This document shows positions 35,271 to 46,000 of a stretch of DNA of 64,000 nucleotides, in pieces. The DNA comes from Ligustrum vulgare. Lineage: Eukaryota; Streptophyta; Magnoliopsida; Lamiales; Oleaceae. A program made the position numbers and the translations under genes. The stretch's first letter is position 1, and each line of letters begins with the position of its first letter. The notes under the pieces are model-generated. The model saw nothing but the letters and a program-made list of their open reading frames with translations, did not search any database and was not told where the DNA came from. The stretch is taken from contig OY743169.1 in NCBI GenBank assembly GCA_963555705.1, forward strand, positions 5,518,014 through 5,582,013. Direction: 5' to 3'.

Positions 35271-35751
35271 TGATGAGAATCAAGAAAGTCAAACAAGTCA
35301 ACACTCGATAAGAATACCGGTGGGGCCTATGACAAGATCCAAGGCTAAAGAGGTCCAAGAGTCGATGGCGGGACTCATTTTCAAGCTCCGAAATCAAGTC
35401 CACATGGAAGAGAGTAAGATTGAGGTCAATTGCCTAATTTTGGAAGATCAGGAAATTTCGGTCGACTGAAAGTCACTCTGATCGACCGAAACTCTGCAGA
35501 GATTTTGGGGATAGCTTCAGTCAGGTTTGGCTGAGCTTTGTACGACCGAAAATGCCATTTCGGTTGACCAGGTGTTCGACCGAAAGTTTCCCGAATAAAA
35601 AAGCGGGATTTTTTGTGCAATTTCTCAAACTTTTTGTTTCAACTTTGTATACATATTGTAATTATCTCAAACCCTAGTTTGAGTTTTGGCATTTGAAGAA
35701 CACTCCATTGGAGAGCTTTTAGAGAGGTAACATCCTTTCTTACTTGTAACT
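35271..35751 (+). mobile_element. Truncated plus-strand LTR related to the LTRs of the 49564-53800 element
   Basis: Begins TGATGAGAATCAAGAAAGTC, matching the reverse complement of 53800 downward (TGATGAGAATCGAGAAAGTC). It continues with the same order of features: TTTCGGTCGACTGAAAG, TCTGCAGAGATTTT, a TTCAGTC..TTTGGCTGAG segment, and more CGACCGAAA motifs. It is cut at 35751 by the Tekay insertion, and its other end is missing. It is inserted within an exon of the CACTA Ulp1 gene. Confidence 0.75.
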
Positions 35752-38039
35752 TGTAACACCCCAAGTTCAAGAATTTTAAACCTAGGTGTTAACTTCTCTT
35801 TTTCTTTTAATGCGGAAATAAATCGTTTAAACATTAAAATGCGGAATTTAAAACGGTTGCACAATTAAAATATTCATTTATCTATTATAAAATTTTACAG
35901 GAATTTCGGCAGAATCTCCTCTATAAATTGGACATAGCCAACCTGTAGAGGGACATCAAAAACCATTTTAAAATTTAAAACATCCATCACATCTCAATCA
36001 CATTCATCATCTCCAAAACCAATTCATACATTTCCCAAACTCCTCAATCATAAGATTTCTCAAAATATCAAACGACATTGACAAAAGAATTAAGAGGAAA
36101 TTTAATCTCAATTGCGTCACCAATACGTAATCAAGACTAACTTCAACCAAACATTACCAATAACAATAGATGAAGGAATAAATTTAAACGACAACTTGAA
36201 TCAATTTAACTTTATTAATTAAGGTGACGGTGGGTACTGTCGAAGTCAGCCGCCAAGTGTTCTCCTCTGATCATCTAACTTTCATCACCTGAAATATTGG
36301 GGAGGGATTGGGGTGAGCTAAAGCTCAGTAAGTAAACTGTATGCATGAATGCATGCTTATGACATGAATGCTTTAAAAATTTCATATATGTATCCCTTTC
36401 TCTTTACTTTCTAGAAAATTCAACTTTTCAAACTTTCGTTTAACATTTCAAAACTTTCACTTCATTTCCATCGTGAGCTCACTTGATGTAACTTCTAGTC
36501 AATCAGATAACAGTGGGCCATTCTTATTTGGAACCAGATTAACATGCGCATGTCCACCGCAAAGCGGTTCATTCATTCATTCCACCGCAAAGCGGCCCAT
36601 TACATTCATTCCACCGCAAAGCGGCTCATTACGTTCATTCTACCGCAAAGCGGCTCATTACATTCGGGTACGCCGGTCCCCCGCGCCCCATTTCCCACTC
36701 GGACCTTTCATGACATAGAAGTACACCCATTCTTTCAAAACTTGGGATACATACTTTTGACAAAATTTCACTTTGACGCATTACTTTCATTAAAACATTT
36801 GACTTTACCATTTCGATGCCAATGCATGCTTAATGATGCAATGACATGATAACGTGCATGCTTTAACATTCTTCTCAATAACATATGCTTTCATAAAGTG
36901 AATACAATTCATCAAGGCAAGTAAGTTGCACGACAGTCATTTACACATAACTTTCACATTTACATTCAACTTCTATGAAAATAGGGGGAAGTTTACTTAC
37001 TTGTAGTCCTCAGTAGTCTGTTTAATATGCAGGTGGAAGTCTTGGTTGCCCGCGACGTCAATGTACCGTTTCTCCTAATTAATTTCCATTCATTAACAAA
37101 ATATGACTCTTAGTGAAAAAACCACGTTTAACACTCTTAAATAAGGTCGAGACTTGCATGTGACTCATAATATAATAAACACATTTAACACTACATATAA
37201 TATCATACTCGAAGTAATACATTAAGTTCAAGGAAAATTTTGGAAATCTTACTTATCAATTTCACCAATCAAAGTCAAGCATTCTTATTCAAAAAAATGA
37301 TCTTGAACTAAAAAATTTATAACTTTGAACATAACTTACATTTAAACTAACTTGTTTCAAAAAGGTTAAGGTTTACTCTCCCACACCATTATCCCAACAT
37401 TCCAAAAATCACACGTTCATTTAAATAGTCATATACATATTCATGATCATATGTACATACATTCGCACCTCAAATTTAATATTATAGCACACAATTTAAT
37501 CAAATTTCATGAATATATATACCTATGCCCACAAAAATCCAAACTTTATACATATATATGCACGCATCTATACATACATAATAATATATACATTCATATA
37601 CATCAATACGCATTCATATAACATCATTAATTCCCAATTTATGGTTACACTCGAAATTGCACAAAAATTTGAAATCTGAAATTTACTGAAGTATCTGAAT
37701 TTCTGCATATAAAGTGTATACATACATTATTTACATCGTATTTATACATATATACATGTGTGCATCGAATTATGGGCGTGTGCGTGAAATCCCGTGTGAA
37801 ACCGAGTGCGTGTGTGCGGTTCGTGGGTGTGTGTGCGTGCGTGAGGAGAAAAGGGAGAAGGGGGAGAGGGGAAGGGTTGCTACCGGTGGTGGTGGCGGCG
37901 CTGGCCGGCGTCGCGAAGGGAGAACGGAGAGGCGAGAGCGAGAGACGGACGAAGGGAGTGAGGAATCGCGAGGGAGAGAGAGACGCGGCGTGAGAGAGAG
38001 AGAGTTATGAGAGTGAGGTTTTCTTTTAGGTTAGGTTTA

Positions 38040-38079
<40 letters not shown>

Positions 38080-38437
38080 TTTTGGTAAATTGCAATTCAG
38101 TCCCTCTACTCTCATAAATTAGTAATTTAGGCTCAAAACTTTCAAATGAAATTCCAAAGTGTCACCAAATTTTTTCCCAACTTCAATATAACACAATAAA
38201 AATAGAAATTAGCATGCCTAGGCAATAAATTTAATTAATCACATAAAATTGCACGTAAACTGTTAAAATAACAATTTATAAAATTTTAATTGGTACATTG
38301 ATCGAAACGGCATCCAATCCTTCCACTGCAAAATAATTCAATTAAAACCATAATATTAGTTAAATCATTTATAATGATATTAACATAAACTTTACGCGAC
38401 AATCAAGAAAGCATGTAAATCGAAATGCGGTATTACA
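35752..38437 (-). repeat. Tekay 3' LTR (2686 bp)
   Basis: Begins TGTAACACCCC and ends GCGGTATTACA (plus reading). It contains four CCGCAAAGCGG hairpin motifs (36557-36653), a GC- and GA-rich segment (37780-38010), and a T-tract at 38043-38076. Open frames inside (36473-36849, 37714-38010) are compositional and recur identically in the other LTR. Confidence 0.95.
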
Positions 38438-38456
38438 ATTCCTTACCCCCTAAAAG
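38438..38456 (-). other. Tekay polypurine tract
   Basis: The minus strand reads CTTTTAGGGGGTAAGGAAT immediately before the 3' LTR. Confidence 0.8.
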
Positions 38457-38474
38457 AAAATTTCGTCCTCGAAA

Positions 38475-41400
38475 TTAGAACTTACCGAAAAGGTGTGGAT
38501 ACTTGGTACGCATTTCGTCCTCGCGTTCCCAAGTAGCCTCTTCTACTGCATGATTCCTCCAAAGAACTTTAACTAGAGGTATCTTCTTCCTCCTAAGTTC
38601 CTTATCTGCCCTTAGTAGGATCCTTACAGGTGATTCCTCGTAAGTTAGGTCCTCACGAAGATCTAACGACTCATAACTGAGGATATGAGAAGGATCCGAA
38701 ATATATTTTCTCAACATCGACACGTGAAATACGTTATGAACGCCAGATAGTGCCGGTGGCAATGCAACCCGATAAGCTAGGTCACCCACCCTTTCAAGTA
38801 TTTCAAAGGGGCCAACATATCGTGGAGTTAACTTTCCCTTCTTCCCGAATCTCATGACTCCTTTCATAGGAGCGACCTTTAGGAAAATCATATCACCTGC
38901 AGCGAATTCCAATGGTTTCCTTCTTCTGTCTGCATAGCTTTTCTGTCTACTTTGTGCAGTTCTCATCCGTTGGCGAATCTTCTCAACAATTTCCGATGTC
39001 TGCTGCACCATTTCTGGGCCTAGGAATTTCCGTTCCCCAACTTCATCCCAGTGAACCGGTGATCTACACTTCCTCCCGTATAGCGCCTCATATGGAGCCA
39101 TGTGAATGGAGGCTTGGTAGCTATTGTTATAGGAGAACTCAACCAATGGGAGAAATTCGTCCCAAGTACCTGGAAAATCAATAATACAAGCTCTCAACAT
39201 ATCTTCCAGGGTTTGAATTGTCCTCTCTGACTGTCCATCTGTCTGAGGGTGAAAGGCCGTGCTGAATCTCAATTGAGTACCCATGGCCTTATGTAGACTT
39301 TTCCAAAATGAAGAAGTAAATTTTGGGTCACGATCAGACACGATGGATAGGGGGATCCCATGAAGCCTTACAATTTCTGCCACATATAACTCTGCATACT
39401 TCTCCATATTATAAGTAGTCTTTACCGGTAGAAAGTGTGCCGACTTGGTAAGACGATCGACTATCACCCATATGGAGTTATAACCCTTCTTCGTCTTAGG
39501 TAAGCCCACAATGAAGTCCATGCCTATTCGTTCCCACTTCCACTCCGGAATCATAAGAGGTTGTAATAGGCCAGAAGGTCGTTGATGTTCGGCCTTAACT
39601 TGCTGACAAGTGAGACAACGTTGAACATACTCCGCCACATCCCTACTCATGCCATTCCACCAAAAATGTTGCCTCAAATCCCGAGCCATCTTAGTACTTC
39701 CAGGGTGGATTGAGTAAGGAGTGTTATGAGCTTCCCTCATAATTTCTCGCTTCAATTCCTTATTATTGGGGACTACCAGTCTATTTCCCTGCCGAAGGGC
39801 ACCATCTGTGGAGATAACAAAATCGGTGTGCTTCCCATTAATTACTTCAGTGCGGACTCTTGAAGTATTGGGGTCTTCTAACTGTAGGGCCTTTATTTTC
39901 TCCAACAATGTCGATTCCAATGTTATGTTAGCAAGATAACCTGTCTTGCCTTTTGGAACGATCTCTAACTCTAACCCTTGGATATCCCTCAGTAACTGTT
40001 CCTGGACAACTTGCAAGGCATTCATTGTTCCATGACTTTTTCTGCTAAGTGCATCAGCTACAACATTAGCCTTGCCAGGATGATAATTAATAACACAATC
40101 ATAGTCCTTGACAAGCTCCAACCACCTGCGCTGTCGCATGTTTAGTTCCTTCTGTGTGAAGAAGTATTTGAGACTTTTATGGTCGGTGTAGATCTCACAT
40201 CTGACCCCGTAGAGATAGTGCCTCCATATTTTCAATGCAAATACGACAGCTGCCAACTCGAGATCGTGAGTTGGGTAATTCTTCTCGTACTCTTTCAGTT
40301 GCCTTGAAGCGTAGGCAATTACCTTTCCGTGTTGCATAAGAACGCAACCAAGCCCCTTCAATGAGGCATCACTATAAATGACCAATCCTTCATTTCCCTG
40401 TGGAATAGTTAAGATTGGCGCAGTTGTCAACCGCGTCTTTAACTCCTCAAAACTCTGTTCGCAATCTGAATTCCACTGAAATTTTGTATCCTTTCTGGTC
40501 AACTTAGTCAAAGGCGAGGCAATCTTTGAAAATCCTTCCACAAATCTCCGATAGTAACCAGCTAATCCAAGAAAGCTGCGGACCTCTTTCACATTAGTTG
40601 GTGTCGGCCAATTACGAACTGCCTCAATTTTACTCGGGTCAACCTCAATGCCTTCTTTTGATACAACATGCCCCAAGAACGGCACTCTTTCCAGCCAGAA
40701 TTCACACTTTTTGAACTTCGCAAATAATTTCTCTCCTCTAAGTTTCTGAAGCACTATTCTCAAATGCTTTTCGTGTTCCTCTTCAGACCTCGAATAGATC
40801 AATATATCGTCAATGAAGACTATAACAAATTGATCCAAGTATTCCTTGAAGACTCGATGCATCAGATCCATAAATGCCGCAGGAGCATTGGTTAACCCAA
40901 ACGGCATCACCAAAAATTCATAATGTCCATATCTGGTACGGAAAGCTGTCTTTGGAATATCCTCTTCTTTAATCCTCAACTGATGATAACCAGATCGCAG
41001 ATCGATCTTGGAAAAATACCCTGCACCCTGAAGCTGGTCGAATAGGTCTTCAATTCTCGGCAACGGATATTTATTCTTTATTGTCACTTTATTCAACTCT
41101 CTGTAATCTATGCAAAGTCTCATAGAACCGTCCTTCTTCTTCACAAATAATACAGGAGCACCCCATGGAGAAAAACTAGGCCGAACAAAGCCCTTATCCA
41201 TGAGATCCTGCAGTTGCTCCTTGAGCTCTTTAAGTTCCGCAGGAGCCATCCGATACGGTGCTTTCGATATCGGGGCTGTTCCAGGTACCAAATCGATAAC
41301 GAAGTCAATCTCTCTTTCAGGTGGCAAGTCGAAAAGATCTTCTGGAAAAACATCCGGATATTCTCGAACGATTGCAATTTGTTCAAGAGAGGGGTCTGTT

Positions 41401-43035
41401 TTTGGTACCTCGACTATTGCAGCCAAGTACGCCTTACAGCCCTTATTCATCAATTGACGGGCTTTCATCGCTGATACTATTGGAATGGAAGGTTTCACCT
41501 CAACCCCAACAAAGCAAAAAGGAGTTTTATTTGGAGGCTCGAATATTACCTTCTTCTCATGACAGTCTATTGAAGCATAATACCGTGATAGCCAATCCAT
41601 GCCCAGTATGACGTCAAAATCGTGAATATCCAGCACTATAAGATCTGTCACCCAATCACGCCCATTCACTACTATTGGACAGTCTCCCAATACATAACTT
41701 GAACTTAACAATGCTCCGGATGGTGTTGACACGACAAACGGAGTACACAGTTGTGGGGATGAATGATTTAATTTCTCAGCAAAAACGGGACTGACAAAAG
41801 AATGAGTAGCCCCGGAATCGAAAAGAATAGTTGCAAGTTTTCCACACACGTACATAGTACCTACCACAATAGATTATACTTCTATAGATATATGCATGTT
41901 CATAATTTGTCTAGAATGATATGAGATGTAAAGACGGAAGGGAAATGTAATAAATAGAATTTAAGATACCTGATACCACGGTGGATGAATCATTAGCTTC
42001 CTTCTTAGACATTGTATAAACCCTTGCTTGGGTAGTCCTCTTCTCTCTACAATCCTTGGCTAGATGTCCCGGTTTCCCGCAGTTATAGCAGAGGCCCTTA
42101 CAATCGCTTGCAAAATGTCCAGGCATCCCACATTTAAAGCATACTCTTTTACCCAACAAACACTCACCCAAGTGTTCCTTTCCACACTTCGGACAGGTCA
42201 TTCTCTGCTGCTTATTAGATTGGTGATTTTTATTACTCCCCTGATCATTCCTCCTTTTTTGTCCCCTGTTATTCCACCCCTTTGAATTTCCACTCTTAAA
42301 TTTCTGGTTAAATGATGGAGTTCTATTTTCTTCTCTGTCTATGGCTAAAGCTCTTTCCACCAACAGAGATTTGTTGATCACCTCCCTATAAGTAGTGAGT
42401 TCAAAAGGGATCACGGCCTGTTTGATTTGTGGTTTAAGTCCTTCTTCAAAGCGCCTAGACCTTCTCTCTTCAGTATCCACTAAGTTTGGAGCGAACTTAG
42501 CCAGTCTAGCAAACTCCGCCTCATATTCCGTAACTGATCTGTTCCCTTGCACTAGTTTCAGAAATTCTCCCTCCTTTTGCTGGCGGATACTCTTGGGAAA
42601 GTACTTTTCATTGAAGGCCGTGGTAAACATTTCCCAAGAAAAAGGTTCAGCGTCATTTTCATGTTGCCGCTGAACCATCAGCCACCAATCATAGGCACCG
42701 CCTTGAAGCATGTATGCGGCAAAGTTAACTTTCTCCTCATCGGTACATCCCATAACCTTAAAGGCTTTCTGCATTTCAGTTAACCACTTTTCAGCCTCGA
42801 GGGGGTCAGTGGTTCCGACGAAGGATGGCGGAGACAGCCTCTTAAATTCTGATATCCTCCCATGCCCACGGGTCTCATTAGTCCTAGGCTGACTTGCCTG
42901 TCCCAACGTAGTTAACGCTTGGACTAAGGCCTCCACGACCGTCGGAGTGCCGGAAGGGGCAGTGTGATTGCCTGTCCCTTCATTCTGAGTTTGAGGAGTT
43001 CTTCCTTGAGTGTTGCTACGTCTAGTGGGAGCCAT
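38475..43035 (-). CDS. Tekay chromovirus Gag-Pol polyprotein, apparently intact with one intron (1483 aa)
   Basis: Exon 1 is 43035-41970 and exon 2 is 41860-38475. The 109-bp intron 41969-41861 starts GTATCT and ends GGTAG, is phase 1, and restores one frame of 1483 residues. Gag starts [11 protein letters not shown] and has three zinc-knuckle-like motifs at about 281-292, 299-312 and 316-329. Protease DSGATHSFV starts at residue 370. RT has FIDDILIYS at about 704, RNase H has [10 protein letters not shown], and integrase has the HHCC motif ([17 protein letters not shown]) plus D, D and E in [16 protein letters not shown] and DGQSERT. A C-terminal chromodomain ([18 protein letters not shown]) directs chromovirus integration in known relatives. 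There is no stop or frameshift, so the element may be active. Without splicing, Gag would end at 41911 after about 375 residues. The clade follows from the chromodomain and domain order. Confidence 0.9.
41861..41969 (-). other. Putative intron joining Tekay gag and pol
   Basis: On the minus strand, GTATCAG|GTATCT at the donor and TTGTGGTAG|GTACTATG at the acceptor; 109 bp, AT-rich. Removal joins ..STVVS to GTMYVCGKL in frame. Retention ends Gag at a stop at 41911. Splicing is inferred from frame logic only. Confidence 0.65.
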
Positions 43036-43250
43036 TTCTAAATAGGAGAGGATAAAACATTTAGTTCCATATATAGTACTACATATCAATGCGTACGAAT
43101 TTCAATCTAGTAGCATTACATGACATTCAATAATTTAAGCAAAATTAACTTACCAGATGATCGAGGGAGAAGCACTTGAGGCGTGACTTAGTACCCGAAC
43201 CAATTTCAAATAAAATTTAAAAGTCTACAGAATCGCTTTTAAAACTCTTA

Positions 43251-43262
43251 GCTCTGATACCA
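43251..43262 (-). other. Tekay primer-binding site (tRNA-iMet)
   Basis: TGGTATCAGAGC on the minus strand, four bases from the LTR edge at 43267. Confidence 0.95.
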
Positions 43263-43266
43263 AAAA

Positions 43267-45554
43267 TGTAACACCCCAAGTTCAAGAATTTTAAACCTAG
43301 GTGTTAACTTCTCTTTTTCTTTTAATGCGGAAATAAATCGTTTAAACATTAAAATGCGGAATTTAAAACGGTTGCACAATTAAAATATTCATTTATCTAT
43401 TATAAAATTTTACAGGAATTTCGGCAGAATCTCCTCTATAAATTGGACATAGCCAACCTGTAGAGGGACATCAAAAACCATTTTAAAATTTAAAACATCC
43501 ATCACATCTCAATCACATTCATCATCTCCAAAACCAATTCATACATTTCCCAAACTCCTCAATCATAAGATTTCTCAAAATATCAAACGACATTGACAAA
43601 AGAATTAAGAGGAAATTTAATCTCAATTGCGTCACCAATACGTAATCAAGACTAACTTCAACCAAACATTACCAATAACAATAGATGAAGGAATAAATTT
43701 AAACGACAACTTGAATCAATTTAACTTTATTAATTAAGGTGACGGTGGGTACTGTCGAAGTCAGCCGCCAAGTGTTCTCCTCTGATCATCTAACTTTCAT
43801 CACCTGAAATATTGGGGAGGGATTGGGGTGAGCTAAAGCTCAGTAAGTAAACTGTATGCATGAATGCATGCTTATGACATGAATGCTTTAAAAATTTCAT
43901 ATATGTATCCCTTTCTCTTTACTTTCTAGAAAATTCAACTTTTCAAACTTTCGTTTAACATTTCAAAACTTTCACTTCATTTCCATCGTGAGCTCACTTG
44001 ATGTAACTTCTAGTCAATCAGATAACAGTGGGCCATTCTTATTTGGAACCAGATTAACATGCGCATGTCCACCGCAAAGCGGTTCATTCATTCATTCCAC
44101 CGCAAAGCGGCCCATTACATTCATTCCACCGCAAAGCGGCTCATTACGTTCATTCTACCGCAAAGCGGCTCATTACATTCGGGTACGCCGGTCCCCCGCG
44201 CCCCATTTCCCACTCGGACCTTTCATGACATAGAAGTACACCCATTCTTTCAAAACTTGGGATACATACTTTTGACAAAATTTCACTTTGACGCATTACT
44301 TTCATTAAAACATTTGACTTTACCATTTCGATGCCAATGCATGCTTAATGATGCAATGACATGATAACGTGCATGCTTTAACATTCTTCTCAATAACATA
44401 TGCTTTCATAAAGTGAATACAATTCATCAAGGCAAGTAAGTTGCACGACAGTCATTTACACATAACTTTCACATTTACATTCAACTTCTATGAAAATAGG
44501 GGGAAGTTTACTTACTTGTAGTCCTCAGTAGTCTGTTTAATATGCAGGTGGAAGTCTTGGTTGCCCGCGACGTCAATGTACCGTTTCTCCTAATTAATTT
44601 CCATTCATTAACAAAATATGACTCTTAGTGAAAAAACCACGTTTAACACTCTTAAATAAGGTCGAGACTTGCATGTGACTCATAATATAATAAACACATT
44701 TAACACTACATATAATATCATACTCGAAGTAATACATTAAGTTCAAGGAAAATTTTGGAAATCTTACTTATCAATTTCACCAATCAAAGTCAAGCATTCT
44801 TATTCAAAAAAATGATCTTGAACTAAAAAATTTATAACTTTGAACATAACTTACATTTAAACTAACTTGTTTCAAAAAGGTTAAGGTTTACTCTCCCACA
44901 CCATTATCCCAACATTCCAAAAATCACACGTTCATTTAAATAGTCATATACATATTCATGATCATATGTACATACATTCGCACCTCAAATTTAATATTAT
45001 AGCACACAATTTAATCAAATTTCATGAATATATATACCTATGCCCACAAAAATCCAAACTTTATACATATATATGCACGCATCTATACATACATAATAAT
45101 ATATACATTCATATACATCAATACGCATTCATATAACATCATTAATTCCCAATTTATGGTTACACTCGAAATTGCACAAAAATTTGAAATCTGAAATTTA
45201 CTGAAGTATCTGAATTTCTGCATATAAAGTGTATACATACATTATTTACATCGTATTTATACATATATACATGTGTGCATCGAATTATGGGCGTGTGCGT
45301 GAAATCCCGTGTGAAACCGAGTGCGTGTGTGCGGTTCGTGGGTGTGTGTGCGTGCGTGAGGAGAAAAGGGAGAAGGGGGAGAGGGGAAGGGTTGCTACCG
45401 GTGGTGGTGGCGGCGCTGGCCGGCGTCGCGAAGGGAGAACGGAGAGGCGAGAGCGAGAGACGGACGAAGGGAGTGAGGAATCGCGAGGGAGAGAGAGACG
45501 CGGCGTGAGAGAGAGAGAGTTATGAGAGTGAGGTTTTCTTTTAGGTTAGGTTTA

Positions 45555-45605
<51 letters not shown>

Positions 45606-45963
45606 TTTTGGTAAATTGCAATTCAGTCCCTCTACTCTCATAAATTAGTAATTTAGGCTCAAAACTTTCAAATGAAATTCCAAAGTGTCACCAAATTTTT
45701 TCCCAACTTCAATATAACACAATAAAAATAGAAATTAGCATGCCTAGGCAATAAATTTAATTAATCACATAAAATTGCACGTAAACTGTTAAAATAACAA
45801 TTTATAAAATTTTAATTGGTACATTGATCGAAACGGCATCCAATCCTTCCACTGCAAAATAATTCAATTAAAACCATAATATTAGTTAAATCATTTATAA
45901 TGATATTAACATAAACTTTACGCGACAATCAAGAAAGCATGTAAATCGAAATGCGGTATTACA
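43267..45963 (-). repeat. Tekay central LTR (2697 bp)
   Basis: Serves as the 5' LTR of the complete unit and the 3' LTR of the truncated unit. It matches 35752-38437 except for a T-tract about 11 bases longer (from 45558). Confidence 0.95.
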
Positions 45964-46000
45964 ATTCCTTACCCCCTAAAAGAAAATTTCGTCCTCGAAA

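Noticed and set aside
36473..38010. Open frames in the Tekay LTR, repeated at 43988-45525
   Set aside because: Identical in both LTRs only because the LTRs are identical; composition reflects CCGCAAAGCGG and GA repeats.
38912..42892. Plus-strand frames opposite Tekay gag-pol
   Set aside because: Antisense shadows of the intact minus-strand polyprotein.
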